A DNA stretch of 64,000 nt, taken from NCBI RefSeq assembly GCF_900094705.1, contig NZ_FMAR01000015.1:62001-126000 (forward strand), written 5' to 3'. Every line of letters begins with the position of its first letter. Position 1 is the first letter of the stretch. The position numbers were made by a program, and so were the translations under genes. The notes beneath the pieces were generated by a model. That model searched no databases. It was not told the DNA's origin and saw nothing but the letters and a program-made list of their open reading frames with translations. Below are positions 32,948 to 42,209 of this stretch, piece after piece. The stretch comes from Chitinophaga costaii (GTDB lineage Bacteria; Bacteroidota; Bacteroidia; Chitinophagales; Chitinophagaceae).

Positions 32948-33448
32948 AGCTAAATATACTCCCTTTTTTTCTTGAATCACACCGTGGTACACCCGTCAAG
33001 GGGCTACCATTTTTGTTTTCATTACTGTATGCTACTAGCGGGGTACAATACATGTGGTGGGCAATTGTAGCCGTAAATGACCGAACTTGGTATCACTTAC
33101 TCCAATGGCTGCATGCATGCTATGATCCTTCACCTACTATCACATATCAGGGTTTTCGCAGAAATGTAGATAATTCTGCCGGCCAGGTAAGGATTATTGA
33201 GTATATGGCTATATTTTTTGAGTAGTTAACAACAGAACCCTTTCTATGCAGTTTTTACCCAATTATCATGTACCCATCGTTGGTTTACTAAACTACATTT
33301 ACTTTGTTCATTATGCCATTCGTAACAGCCATGCCTTGTTACGAGTACGGTGTATAACGTTTACCCATATACGTCAATACGGTGTAAGGATGTGGAAGGT
33401 TAGGATTAGTAAAAAAAACACGCTGTTTATGAAAGAGCGGCTCCTGCT
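32948..33448. other. Intergenic region upstream of the sensor kinase
   Basis: This is 501 bases without a supported gene; the short open frames inside show no family features. It contains copy C of the 20-bp motif (33354-33373), about 406 bases before the kinase ATG. No terminator was seen after the zinc-ribbon gene and no clear -33/-7 pair was found for the kinase. Confidence 0.5.
33354..33373 (+). promoter_or_regulatory. Copy C of the 20-bp motif
   Basis: ATAACGTTTACCCATATACG. It agrees with the two other intergenic copies at 16 fixed positions of 20 (consensus ATAACGTWWACSVATATACG). It lies upstream of the two-component system and may be a site for its own regulation. Confidence 0.55.
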
Positions 33449-34030
33449 TTATTGTGTAATGATGGATTGTAATCGCCTGCGGTCGCCCCTGTAGGCGGTG
33501 AGCGGGCCTACGTGCAGGCGCGCAAATTGGCGCAGGGCGGGGCTGGGTGCTTCATCGTGATGATGTTTGCTATGGCGCAGGTAAATAAAGATAGCGCTGA
33601 GGGTGCGGAAAATGCCTACAGGACTCCACCATCCTTGGAGCAGGCTTTTGTGAAGCGCCGTTTTGCTGGTTTTGTCCAGGCAGTCGGGGCAGGCTACGGT
33701 ATAAGTATCGGAGGTATGGCCGGAGAAAATAATGGCCTTTACCTGCCGGGAAAAAGTTCCGTTCAGGGGAACTGTTTTCCGGCAGAGGGGGCAATCCAGG
33801 CCTTGCAAGGTTTCGCAATACGCATAAATCTCTTCTTCGCTGTGGTCGCGGTTCTGGGCTTCAACGGCGTCAAAAATGCCGGGATGAAGATTGCGTTTGT
33901 CTACCTCATAAGCGATCACCTGCTGTGCCGCCGGTGTAAGGCCTTTAGCATCCAGCGTGGCATAGCGGATCAATTCTTCATTGCTCATTTTTGCGTATCG
34001 TTCCTGTACTACACTAATGTCTACTCGCAT
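33449..34030 (-). CDS. Zinc-ribbon protein of unknown function
   Basis: A 193-residue soluble protein. The N-terminal half is helical (MSNEELIRYATLDAKGLTPAAQQVIAYEVDKRNL resembles the start of several uncharacterised Bacteroidota proteins). Two CxxC pairs (DCPLC near residue 78 and ACPDC near 112) are spaced like a zinc ribbon. The C-terminal part is basic. No signal peptide. The role is unknown; regulation or nucleic-acid binding is only a guess. It stands alone between two intergenic regions. Confidence 0.75.
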   Translation of the reverse strand: MRVDISVVQERYAKMSNEELIRYATLDAKGLTPAAQQVIAYEVDKRNLHPGIFDAVEAQNRDHSEEEIYAYCETLQGLDCPLCRKTVPLNGTFSRQVKAIIFSGHTSDTYTVACPDCLDKTSKTALHKSLLQGWWSPVGIFRTLSAIFIYLRHSKHHHDEAPSPALRQFARLHVGPLTAYRGDRRRLQSIITQ

Positions 34031-34241
34031 AAAAAGTTGAGATGATTACGGGGAGGCAAAGTAGCCATTTTTCGTTTCATACGGTTAATTTAAGCTTGCA
34101 AAAATTGCCCGCAGTTATCGGGGCAGGCTGTATGGTACTGCGAAAAAATGGCAGATAAATGGTATGGACGGCATTTGAACCGCAAAACAGCCGCAAATAG
34201 TGTAACTTTAAATACGCCGCCGTTACGCGAAAAAAGCTACT

Positions 34242-34790
34242 ATGCATACATCCCCCCATGAAAATAGCTGGCCTGTATGGGCCACAGAACCCATCGTTGT
34301 GGTAGACCACGATCCATCCTGGGCAGCGCAGGCCATGGAAGAGATCCATTTTTTACAGCCTTTGTTAAGCCCCTTTGGCAATTCCGGCATCTGGCACATT
34401 GGCAGCACTGCGGTGCAGGGTTTGTGCGCTAAGCCTGTACTGGACCTTGTTGCACCGATTGCCTCGCTAAACAGTGCCAGCGTCATCACCCGCATACTTT
34501 CGCCTTATCATTGGCATTACGTACCGTACGAATTGGATCAGCGCCCCTGGCGGCGTTTTTACATTAAGGTGCAACAGAATAAACGGATTGCCCACCTTCA
34601 CCTGGTATTGCCCGGTGAGGCGCGCTGGCATGAACAACTACGCTTCCGTGATATTTTGCAAGACAATGCGTATGTACGACAGGCCTATGCAGCATTAAAG
34701 TCTATGCTGGCAGAAGAATATCGCCACGATCTCGATGCCTATGCCGCTGCCAAATCAGATTTTATCCGTAAGACACTTAAAGATTATTAA
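34242..34790 (+). CDS. GrpB family protein (UPF0157)
   Basis: A 182-residue nucleotidyltransferase-fold protein. The family motif is HIGSTAVQGLCAKPVLDLVAPI (about residues 47-68), and RFRDILQDN near residue 131 is also typical. Biochemical function is not established for the family, although the fold suggests nucleotide transfer. It is not linked to its neighbours in an obvious way and is followed by the ECF sigma gene after 141 bases. Confidence 0.92.
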   Translation: MHTSPHENSWPVWATEPIVVVDHDPSWAAQAMEEIHFLQPLLSPFGNSGIWHIGSTAVQGLCAKPVLDLVAPIASLNSASVITRILSPYHWHYVPYELDQRPWRRFYIKVQQNKRIAHLHLVLPGEARWHEQLRFRDILQDNAYVRQAYAALKSMLAEEYRHDLDAYAAAKSDFIRKTLKDY

Positions 34791-34931
34791 TATTAAAAGC
34801 ATTATTGGCTTGCACCAATCACCATAAAGACACCCCATGCCGTAACCTTCTTTTTTGCGGACGTATGGCAATGGGCGGAAGGTGGATAGCGGGAATTATT
34901 GTATTTTAGCATCAATTACTACGTTTTGAAA

Positions 34932-35507
34932 ATGCCTGTGAGCGAAAAGGAACAATTACTGACCTGGCAACAGGAGATTGCCGCCGGTAATCAGCGGTCT
35001 TTCGACCAGCTCTTCCGCTGCCTCTATGGGAGGCTGGTACACTTTGCAGTGCAATTTGTCGCCTCCTCCGAAATTGCCGAGGAGATTGTATCCGATGTTT
35101 TCAGCAACCTTTGGCTTAAACGCGATACCCTGCCCGGCATTCACAACCTCCCGGTATACCTCTTTGTGGCTGTAAAACATCGCTGCTTTAATCACCGGGA
35201 ACAATTCTCCACCCTGCACGTGCAATTAGAACAACTTGATGATGGAATGCTCCAGGATCTGCACGACCCCGAAAAAGAATTGGAATGGAAGGAGTTGTTT
35301 CACCGTATAGACATGGCCGTGGCCACGTTGCCTGCCCAATGTAAAATGATCTTTAAAATGGTGAAAGAAGGCGGACTAAAATACCGGGAGGTGGCGGCTA
35401 TCCTGGATATTAGTGTGAAAACAGTAGAAACCCAACTGTACCGGGCCACCAAAAAAATAAAGGCCGCGCTGGAAGAAGGAGAGCGGGAAAGGCATTTGCA
35501 CCAGTAA
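34932..35507 (+). CDS. ECF-type RNA polymerase sigma factor
   Basis: A 191-residue sigma-70 family (ECF) factor. Region 2 is at about residues 20-80 (NQRSFDQLFRCLYGRLVHFAVQFVASSEIAEEIVSDVFSNLW) and region 4 at about residues 130-180 (LKYREVAAILDISVKTVETQLYRATKKIKAAL). In Bacteroidota such factors usually precede a fecR gene; here the only fecR is 10 kb away at the head of the mannan locus, in the opposite direction. It is the likely partner. The ATG at 34932 is chosen because an upstream TTG or ATG only adds unlike residues. Confidence 0.93.
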   Translation: MPVSEKEQLLTWQQEIAAGNQRSFDQLFRCLYGRLVHFAVQFVASSEIAEEIVSDVFSNLWLKRDTLPGIHNLPVYLFVAVKHRCFNHREQFSTLHVQLEQLDDGMLQDLHDPEKELEWKELFHRIDMAVATLPAQCKMIFKMVKEGGLKYREVAAILDISVKTVETQLYRATKKIKAALEEGERERHLHQ

Positions 35508-35570
35508 AAGCATATTTCCTATTTCTTCTCAATAAACAGCATTGTAATTTTTGTGTAAGTGGTTACATAA

Positions 35571-35619
35571 AAAACGCTTTATGCATATTGGCCTCAAAGC
35601 CGCTAGCATAAAGCGTTTT
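35571..35619. terminator. Bidirectional terminator, sigma factor / mannan locus
   Basis: AAAACGCTTTATGC and GCATAAAGCGTTTT pair perfectly over 14 bases around a 21-base loop. It sits between the convergent sigma-factor and GH125 genes and carries A and T runs on both sides, so it can end transcription from either side. Confidence 0.88.
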
Positions 35620-35641
35620 ACATTATGTTATGTGGTGGGTG

Positions 35642-37078
35642 TTATGCTTTCAGCAAGTGAGGCCGCTCGCGATATACCTTCCAAACAAATTCTCCAAATA
35701 TGGTATTAGACCAGGCGAACCATTTGCGGGTATATTTTGAAGGATCGTCTTTGTGGAACGACTCGTGCATGAAACCCGTATGTGCATGTGTTTTCTGCAA
35801 AGTATCCAGGCACCATTTTATTTCCTGATCGTCTGTGCTGGTAAGTCCCCGCATCACGATGCTCATGGGCCAGATCATATCCAGGCCTACATGTGGGCCA
35901 CCTACACCTTCTGCGGCACTGCCTTTGAAGAAAAATGGGTTGTCGGGGGAGAGTACAAACCTGCGGGTGTTTTGATACACCGGGTCGTCTACCTGCACCG
36001 CGTTCAGGTAGGGCATTGCCAGCAGGGAGGGAATGTTAGCATCGTCCATCAGGTTCACGCTGCCGAAACCATTTACCTCGTATGCGTAGATGTTGCCCAG
36101 GGTGCCATGCTGCACTTTTGCATGGGTATCCAGGGCTGTTTTCACCTGGGTGGCCAATGCAGCCGCAGGGGCTACCAGTGCGCTCAATGAGGAAATGGCC
36201 TTGCCCATTTCCTGCAACTGGATAAGTGATTCCAGGGCAAAGAAATTAGAAGGAATGAGGTAGGCGTAGATGGTAGCATCGTCGCTGGGCCGGAACATGG
36301 AGCAGATCAGTCCATTGGGCTTCACGGGATAGCCATAACCGCCCATGGGTATGGTATCTGTGGCAAAGGCGGTATTCCGCTGAAAAGTGTAAGGGCCTTT
36401 TCCCTGAAAACGTTGTTGCTCCACAAACGTCTTTATCACCGTTTGCATAGCGGCCAGCCATGCCCCGTCGAAGGGCGTGGTATCGCCGGTGGCCTTCCAG
36501 TAGCCGTGCGAGAGGCGAATGGGATAGCAAAGACTATCGATCTCCCATTTGCGTTCGTGGATACCTGGTTTCATATCGGTGATGTCGGATTTCTTCCACT
36601 CGCTTTCCTGGCTGCTATCTTTATAAAATGCGTTGGCATAAGGGTCTAGCAAAATATTCTTTGCCTGGCGATGGATAACGCCGGCGATAAGTTGTTGCAG
36701 GTCTTTATCTTCCTTACACAGGGGCAGGTAAGGCCATACCTGGGCAGAGGAATCGCGCAGCCACATGGCATCTATATCGCCGGTAATCACGTAAGTGTCG
36801 GGCTTGCCATCTACTACGTTAAATGCTACGGTAGTATCCAGCGTATTGGGGAAGCAGTTGCCAAACATCCAGGCCAGTTCTTTGTTGGAGATGTGGTGCT
36901 GTATCTTGGCAATGAGGGCTTCTACCGCTTTGCTTTTGAACTTGCGTTGCGCTTCGGGAATGCGCACTACTGGGAAATCGGCCACCATAGGGGCGCCCAG
37001 GGCGCTTTTGGTGAGGGAGGATAAGGTAAGCGCGGCGCCGGCCATCATGGCCTGTTGCATGAATTGTCTTCTTTCCAT
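35642..37078 (-). CDS. GH125 exo-alpha-1,6-mannosidase
   Basis: A 478-residue metal-independent alpha-mannosidase of family GH125. It acts with inversion on alpha-1,6-linked mannose, as in yeast mannan backbone fragments. Seen: GDIDAMWLRDSSAQVWPYLPL (about residues 100-120), typical of the catalytic barrel, and the C-terminal LGGPHVG-like GGPHVGLDMIWPMSI. The N-terminus (MERRQFMQQAMMAGAALTLSSL) has twin Arg and a hydrophobic stretch, so Tat export to the periplasm is likely. Last gene of the mannan locus. The paired terminator at 35571 follows. Confidence 0.93.
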   Translation of the reverse strand: MERRQFMQQAMMAGAALTLSSLTKSALGAPMVADFPVVRIPEAQRKFKSKAVEALIAKIQHHISNKELAWMFGNCFPNTLDTTVAFNVVDGKPDTYVITGDIDAMWLRDSSAQVWPYLPLCKEDKDLQQLIAGVIHRQAKNILLDPYANAFYKDSSQESEWKKSDITDMKPGIHERKWEIDSLCYPIRLSHGYWKATGDTTPFDGAWLAAMQTVIKTFVEQQRFQGKGPYTFQRNTAFATDTIPMGGYGYPVKPNGLICSMFRPSDDATIYAYLIPSNFFALESLIQLQEMGKAISSLSALVAPAAALATQVKTALDTHAKVQHGTLGNIYAYEVNGFGSVNLMDDANIPSLLAMPYLNAVQVDDPVYQNTRRFVLSPDNPFFFKGSAAEGVGGPHVGLDMIWPMSIVMRGLTSTDDQEIKWCLDTLQKTHAHTGFMHESFHKDDPSKYTRKWFAWSNTIFGEFVWKVYRERPHLLKA

Positions 37079-37101
37079 CAGTTTCAGTACGAGGTTTAAA
37101 A

Positions 37102-38211
37102 TTAAATCAGTTTACGTTGCTGCAACCATGCCAGGCGGGCCAGAATTTCCAGCATCCCGGCCTGATCTACCAACGAGTGGGGGGCTTTTGTACCCATGAG
37201 TCCTGTTGCATTTTTGTCATTGTTCAGGGCTTGCAATGTACATTTTTCAAAGGCTTTTACATATTTATTGTCATGGTCGTAGCGGAGCAAATGTTGGAAA
37301 GCCCGCAACTGCACGGCGTTAAACCAATAGCTATCGCGGAAATGCCCGTCTTCGTAGAAAAAGTTCAGTGCGGCATCGGCGATAGATTTGGCCGCTGCCA
37401 GGTACTTTTTATCGCGGGTAATCTCGTACAGGTAAACGGAAGATTCCAGCATACTGCCGCTATTGTAGGAGAACTGTGCCTTGCCAAGGTGGCCATCCAG
37501 CCGCAGGTTATCGTAATACAGGCCTTCCGGGGAGCGTAGTTTTTCATTTACCCAGTTGTACAGCAGCAGTGCCGTGTCCAGGTAAAATTTGTGTTTGGTA
37601 AACTGGTAGAGTTGTAAGGCTACCAGCACGCCCGGCCCGTTAGAGCAGGTGTTTTTGGATGTTTTTTTGTCTTCTTCCCAGTACAGGCCACCTCCCAGGA
37701 TGGTGTCAAAACCGGTCATCATAAATTTGTACACCGTTTCACCGGCCTTCAGGGCGGCGGGTTCATGGCCGTGAGGATAGGCGTTTAGCATGGCGATGCC
37801 TATCCACTGGTTGTCGTCATAAAATCTTGCGCCGCCACCTTCTGTGGGCGGGTAGGATGCAAATGCCGGCGCGGGTGGGGCGGGGTCGTAATAATACCGT
37901 ATTGCTTTCCATACCCGGTTAAAATCGCTGGCACCGGGTTGCAATTTTTCCTGTTCGTTGTACGCTTGTAATAGCCCGCAAAGCGGCCACAAATAGGAAT
38001 AAGGCTTAGCTTTTTCCCCTTTTTCCGGATTGTCGTGATACATGCCGGTGGTGCTATCGCTGAATCGTTGGTCTACCGCGGTTTTTAACGATAGAAATGC
38101 TTCCAGGTAAGGACTTACAGGTGTTTGTTGCTGCGCATAAGTGGTTTCCGTTTTCACACTCAGGCCCATCATCCATACCAGGATGAGGAGCCTGCATAAG
38201 TTGGTTTTCAT
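37102..38211 (-). CDS. GH76 endo-alpha-1,6-mannanase-like enzyme
   Basis: A 369-residue (alpha/alpha)6-barrel enzyme of family GH76, which cuts the alpha-1,6-mannan backbone. The catalytic Asp pair is Asp132-Asp133 in FYDDNQWIGIAMLNAY. The signal peptide ends near TYAQQ, with no lipobox, so it is probably periplasmic. The spacing is 23 bases to GH125 and 7 bases to the other GH76, which it resembles only in the catalytic core. It may cut short products inside the periplasm. Confidence 0.92.
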   Translation of the reverse strand: MKTNLCRLLILVWMMGLSVKTETTYAQQQTPVSPYLEAFLSLKTAVDQRFSDSTTGMYHDNPEKGEKAKPYSYLWPLCGLLQAYNEQEKLQPGASDFNRVWKAIRYYYDPAPPAPAFASYPPTEGGGARFYDDNQWIGIAMLNAYPHGHEPAALKAGETVYKFMMTGFDTILGGGLYWEEDKKTSKNTCSNGPGVLVALQLYQFTKHKFYLDTALLLYNWVNEKLRSPEGLYYDNLRLDGHLGKAQFSYNSGSMLESSVYLYEITRDKKYLAAAKSIADAALNFFYEDGHFRDSYWFNAVQLRAFQHLLRYDHDNKYVKAFEKCTLQALNNDKNATGLMGTKAPHSLVDQAGMLEILARLAWLQQRKLI

Positions 38212-38218
38212 GTCTAGA

Positions 38219-39370
38219 TCAGAGCAGTTTATTTTTTTGCAAAAGGGCGGCAGCTTCCACCATCATGCATCCACTGAGTTCCGTGGTAAGGTCTGATTGC
38301 GACCCTGCCGGCGTTTTCCAGTAGCTGCCATAAAGGCCGGCCTGCTTATTGGCGCCCGTGTACCAGAGTGTTTCCGCGTTGTTTTTAAGCAGGGCAATGT
38401 ATTGCTGACGATGATCGTCCGGCGTGGCGCTGTTAAGAATGAGTTGGGTCATATATCGTACCAACACGCCTTTGAACAAGCCGCCATCACCGGTACCTTC
38501 GTCGGCCAGCAGGCGGTCTGCCGTTGTTAGTTGGCTGTTCAGCACAAAGTCGGCTGCCTGCACGGCATCATTCAGGTAACCTGCTTCCTGCGTGGCGTTG
38601 TACAATTCCAGCGCCGCGCCGATAAAGGTACCTTGGTTATACGTAAAAACCCAGGTTGTATTTGTTTTTCCATCATTATCACCATTAATGCCGTCGTATA
38701 CCTGACCGTTAGTGGCATTGTACAGCTTCGATTTTTCCCAGTTGTAGATCTTTTTGGCCCAGTCCAGGTCATCGTTGTTATGAAACTGCCTATACAGGCG
38801 AGCTGCCAGTATGCAGGCCGGCATATTGGCCGGCGTGTTCTTGTAATAGGTTTGCGACTTACGCCAGGCAATGCCTCCCCCCATGGTTTCGTTCCAGCCG
38901 TTTTTTACATCGGCCCAGATCTGGTCTACGGCAGTTTTGTAACGGGCGTCGTTGGTAGCATTGTAGGCCCGCAGTACGGCCAGGGCGTTCCATTCCATAT
39001 CATCGTAGAAATTGTTCAGGAAGGAGCCGCCGTTCTGGGCCTTCACGCCATCGTGCCATTGCTGGATGTAGGTGAGGTAATAACTGCTGTCGCTACGGGT
39101 ATAGGCGTCTACCAGCACATCCAGCGCATGGGCCTGGGGCCAGTAGTTGAAGGTGATGTCGCTGGTGTTAGTATTATTGAAATACGCACTGCCGGCGTTG
39201 TAGAAATTATTAATCAGCCAACTGGAGCTGCTGTCTGCCGCCGCATTCCAGTCTATAGCGTATTTAACTTTGGAACTGCCATCGCCCAGGTCTACATTGT
39301 CGTAGTTTTTTTCGCAAGCCTGCAGGAGCAGGCCGGCGAAGGCGAGGGTAAGTAAGTGTAAGCGTTTCAT
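38219..39370 (-). CDS. Surface GH76 endo-alpha-1,6-mannanase
   Basis: A 383-residue GH76 lipoprotein. The lipobox is LLLQAC near residue 18. The catalytic Asp pair is Asp123-Asp124 in NFYDDMEWNALAVLRAY, the same spacing as in characterised GH76 enzymes. As a lipoprotein it is probably on the cell surface, where it would cut mannan before import by the SusCD pair. The reading frame continues to an ATG at 39391, which would overlap the SusE stop (TAATG); 39370 gives the cleaner signal peptide and is preferred. Confidence 0.92.
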   Translation of the reverse strand: MKRLHLLTLAFAGLLLQACEKNYDNVDLGDGSSKVKYAIDWNAAADSSSSWLINNFYNAGSAYFNNTNTSDITFNYWPQAHALDVLVDAYTRSDSSYYLTYIQQWHDGVKAQNGGSFLNNFYDDMEWNALAVLRAYNATNDARYKTAVDQIWADVKNGWNETMGGGIAWRKSQTYYKNTPANMPACILAARLYRQFHNNDDLDWAKKIYNWEKSKLYNATNGQVYDGINGDNDGKTNTTWVFTYNQGTFIGAALELYNATQEAGYLNDAVQAADFVLNSQLTTADRLLADEGTGDGGLFKGVLVRYMTQLILNSATPDDHRQQYIALLKNNAETLWYTGANKQAGLYGSYWKTPAGSQSDLTTELSGCMMVEAAALLQKNKLL

Positions 39371-39390
39371 AATGTGGTTGCTTTTAATCA

Positions 39391-40542
39391 TTACTTATTG
39401 ATGATGACCTCGTGCGTGTAGTTTGCTTTATCGGGCGAGAAGTATACGTTGATATCGCAGTGTTGCTTGTCTACGTTGCCATTAAACTTAAACGCATAGT
39501 TCCACTGGTCGCTGCTGGCTATGATGTTCAGGTAGAAATAAGCGGCCGGCGAAGCGTCGGTAGGGCGTTGGTTGTCTGAGTTGGAACTACCCCACCATTC
39601 TGTTCCATCGTTGGTGCCATCATTGGTGGTAAGGCGAAACTTGTAGCGTTCTTCCCCGCCATAAGATTCCTGTACGAAATCGATTTCGGTGTTGGTGAGT
39701 TTCCAGGTGCCGTTGCCGATATAATTGAGGGGGAAACGGATGGCATTGTCTGCGCAATACCACAGGCCCAGTGATTTTATCTCGGTGAGTTTGGCAGCCG
39801 CGTTATTGAAGTCCAGGCTAATCCGATACACTTTTGTATCGGTGCCACTTACTGTGATCTCGTTGCCGGAAGATATCTGGTTGCCCTGTATGGCAAAGGT
39901 GTTGGGGGTACCGGTCGTTTTATCTACGAAATGATAGGTGCCTGGTTTCAGGGAGGTATAGATTTCAAATTCTCCTCCGGTGGCCAGGGCTTTCAGGCGA
40001 ATGGCCTTGGAAAGATCGTCACCGGCTTCGGTGGCGCTACCGGTCAGGTACACATCGGTAGGGATGTCGGCAAAACCTGCGGGTCTTTCCACGATGAGGG
40101 TACGGGTGATGGTGGATTTTTGTCCGTTCACGCCCTTGGTGGCCAGCACGGCCCATTTAAGCTTACCCACGCCGAGCGATTCAATGCCGGCCAGCGCCGC
40201 TATTTTGTTCAGGTCTTTGTGGGTTACGGTGGCCTTGTTGTACAAACCATTGTTGTCGGAGGCCACGCTGTACACTGGTTTGCTAAAGTCGCCACCATCT
40301 TTGTCGAACAGCAGTTCATATTGCACCAGGCCACCATCGGCAGCGAGCGATTGTTCCCATTCGAAGGTAACGGTGGCGGCGGAGGTAGGTTGCAGCTTTA
40401 TGTACTGGCTGTCCTGTGGGGCAAAGAAATTACTCACGGGCGTAACCACGGTGCTGACTTTTTTGTCTTTTTTGCAACTGGAAAATGCCAGTAATACTGC
40501 TGCTGCGGCGAGAAAATAGCGGGAGAAATATTTTATAGACAT
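39391..40542 (-). CDS. SusE-like surface glycan-binding lipoprotein
   Basis: A 383-residue lipoprotein (LLAFSSC lipobox near residue 22). The N-terminal SusE domain (about residues 35-150, VSNFFAPQDSQYIKLQPTSAATVTFEWEQSLA) is followed by two beta-rich, probably starch-binding-like modules; WYCADNAIRFPLNYIGNGTW near residue 265 recalls SusE/F-type ligand domains. It should bind mannan at the cell surface. It lies in the mannan operon 27 bases after SusD. Confidence 0.85.
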   Translation of the reverse strand: MSIKYFSRYFLAAAAVLLAFSSCKKDKKVSTVVTPVSNFFAPQDSQYIKLQPTSAATVTFEWEQSLAADGGLVQYELLFDKDGGDFSKPVYSVASDNNGLYNKATVTHKDLNKIAALAGIESLGVGKLKWAVLATKGVNGQKSTITRTLIVERPAGFADIPTDVYLTGSATEAGDDLSKAIRLKALATGGEFEIYTSLKPGTYHFVDKTTGTPNTFAIQGNQISSGNEITVSGTDTKVYRISLDFNNAAAKLTEIKSLGLWYCADNAIRFPLNYIGNGTWKLTNTEIDFVQESYGGEERYKFRLTTNDGTNDGTEWWGSSNSDNQRPTDASPAAYFYLNIIASSDQWNYAFKFNGNVDKQHCDINVYFSPDKANYTHEVIINK

Positions 40543-40569
40543 GATGATTTTTTTAACGTGAAAAATGAA

Positions 40570-42198
40570 TTACCAGTTTGGGTTCTGACCAAGGTTGGGA
40601 TCCAATGCGCGTTCGTCGCGGGGTACGGGCCACAGATAGTGTTTCTGGGCGTTAAATACCCGTTGTGCAGCGCGGATATACCCGTTGTCGATAGCAGGGT
40701 CGCCAAAGCGGGCGCCATGGGCCCATCCGTTCAGCACTTTCTCGGCAGTTTTCCAGCGACGGAGGTCGAAGATGCGGGTGCCTTCCATGGCCAGCTCACA
40801 GCGTCGTTCGCGGCGGATAATGGTTTGCAGGTCTGCTTTAGACCAGCCTGCGTTAAAGTTTAGCGCCGAAGGGTCGGTGAAGCCGGCGCGCTTGCGCAGC
40901 GCGGCAATGGTATTATTCCAGATCGTGGCATCCATTTGTCCCAGTTCGTTTTTCGCTTCGGCATACATGAGCAGTACATCGGCATAACGGATCAGGATCA
41001 GGTTTAGCCCGGAGAGAAAGTTATTGCCTCCTGATGGGTCGTAATACTTGCGCATGTAGTAGCCGGTGGGCGAGCTTACGCGGCCAGGGCCATATTCATC
41101 CAGCTTTTTACTCTGATCGGGATCGGAGCCGGGTTTAATGTAAATGGTTTGGGTGGTGCCATCTGGTTTTTTCCAAGCATACCCGTCATACACGATAGTA
41201 GCGGTCAGGCGCGGATCGCGGTTTTGATAGGGATGATTTTCATCATACCCGGAGCCGGTTTCGCCAATAGCTTTACCATTGGTCATCAGGTAATCGTCCA
41301 CCAGTTCCTGCAAAGGTGCCATTCCATTATCCCTGGCACCTACAGACAGCGGCGCTAAGTCGAAATAGTCGGAGTAGGCGCGGTATTCCGGCACGTACTG
41401 TATATCCAGTATGTCCTCGATATTGTTTTCATTTTGCGGTAGAAAAACGCCTTCGTAGCTATTAAACAGGCCATACTGCCCATAGGTGGTACCCATGAGT
41501 TGCTCACACGCGGTGGCCACATCGGCCCACCGGTTTTCATACAGCAGCACCCTCGCTTTTAGGGCTATAGCGGCCCCGCTGGTGATGCGGCCAGCGTCGG
41601 AGGCGTCGTATTGTTGTTTGGTGGGCAGCAGGGCGGCCACTTCATCCATTTCTTTCAGTACAAAATCCACTACCTGTGCGCGGGGCGTACGGGCAATGCT
41701 GCGCGATTCGGCGATGGTGATGTCTTTGGTAAAGAAAGGCACGTCGCCAAACCAGGTGTAAAGCTGGAAGTACTGGAAGGCACGCAGGAAGCGGGCTTCT
41801 GCCTTCATGCGGTTGCGCAGGGTGTCGCTCATATCAGGTACACGGTCTACGTTTTCCAGGAATACGTTGACCGTTTTGATACCGCCATACCGCTTGTCCC
41901 ATTCGTCTTTTAAACGGCCCAAAGAAGGATCGTAGGTGCCATTGGAAATAGACAGGGCCCCCTGGTTGTCGCCGCGTCCTACAAATGCATTGTCCGACAA
42001 GCCTTCGTTATAAAAGAAATAGCCATCGTTCATCATCTGCGAGTAGGCAGTGTTCAATACCTGCGATGCTTTTTCGGTGGAGGTCCAGTAATTAAGATCC
42101 GTGAAGTGATCGGTGGGGGCGAGGTCCAGCTTTTTGCAGGCGCTCATGCCCATGACCCAAAGCCCCGCTCCGTATAGTAAGATGTGTAATTTTTTCAT
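40570..42198 (-). CDS. SusD/RagB-family lipoprotein, mannan locus
   Basis: A 542-residue SusD-type surface lipoprotein (VMGMSAC lipobox near residue 20). The TPR-rich N-terminal region contains LRAFQYFQLYTWFGDVP (near residue 138), a SusD signature, and the C-terminal RRERRCELAMEGTRIFDLRRW is also typical. It caps the SusC barrel and loads oligosaccharides. It starts 11 bases after the SusC stop. Ligand specificity is inferred from the GH76 and GH125 neighbours. Confidence 0.95.
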   Translation of the reverse strand: MKKLHILLYGAGLWVMGMSACKKLDLAPTDHFTDLNYWTSTEKASQVLNTAYSQMMNDGYFFYNEGLSDNAFVGRGDNQGALSISNGTYDPSLGRLKDEWDKRYGGIKTVNVFLENVDRVPDMSDTLRNRMKAEARFLRAFQYFQLYTWFGDVPFFTKDITIAESRSIARTPRAQVVDFVLKEMDEVAALLPTKQQYDASDAGRITSGAAIALKARVLLYENRWADVATACEQLMGTTYGQYGLFNSYEGVFLPQNENNIEDILDIQYVPEYRAYSDYFDLAPLSVGARDNGMAPLQELVDDYLMTNGKAIGETGSGYDENHPYQNRDPRLTATIVYDGYAWKKPDGTTQTIYIKPGSDPDQSKKLDEYGPGRVSSPTGYYMRKYYDPSGGNNFLSGLNLILIRYADVLLMYAEAKNELGQMDATIWNNTIAALRKRAGFTDPSALNFNAGWSKADLQTIIRRERRCELAMEGTRIFDLRRWKTAEKVLNGWAHGARFGDPAIDNGYIRAAQRVFNAQKHYLWPVPRDERALDPNLGQNPNW

Positions 42199-42209
42199 GA
42201 TGCAGTTTT

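Noticed and set aside
33013..33494. Short plus-strand frames upstream of the sensor kinase
   Set aside because: No conserved motif; one runs into the zinc-ribbon gene on the other strand.
34242..35507. GrpB and ECF sigma genes as one operon
   Set aside because: They are 141 bases apart with no functional link, so separate transcription is as likely.
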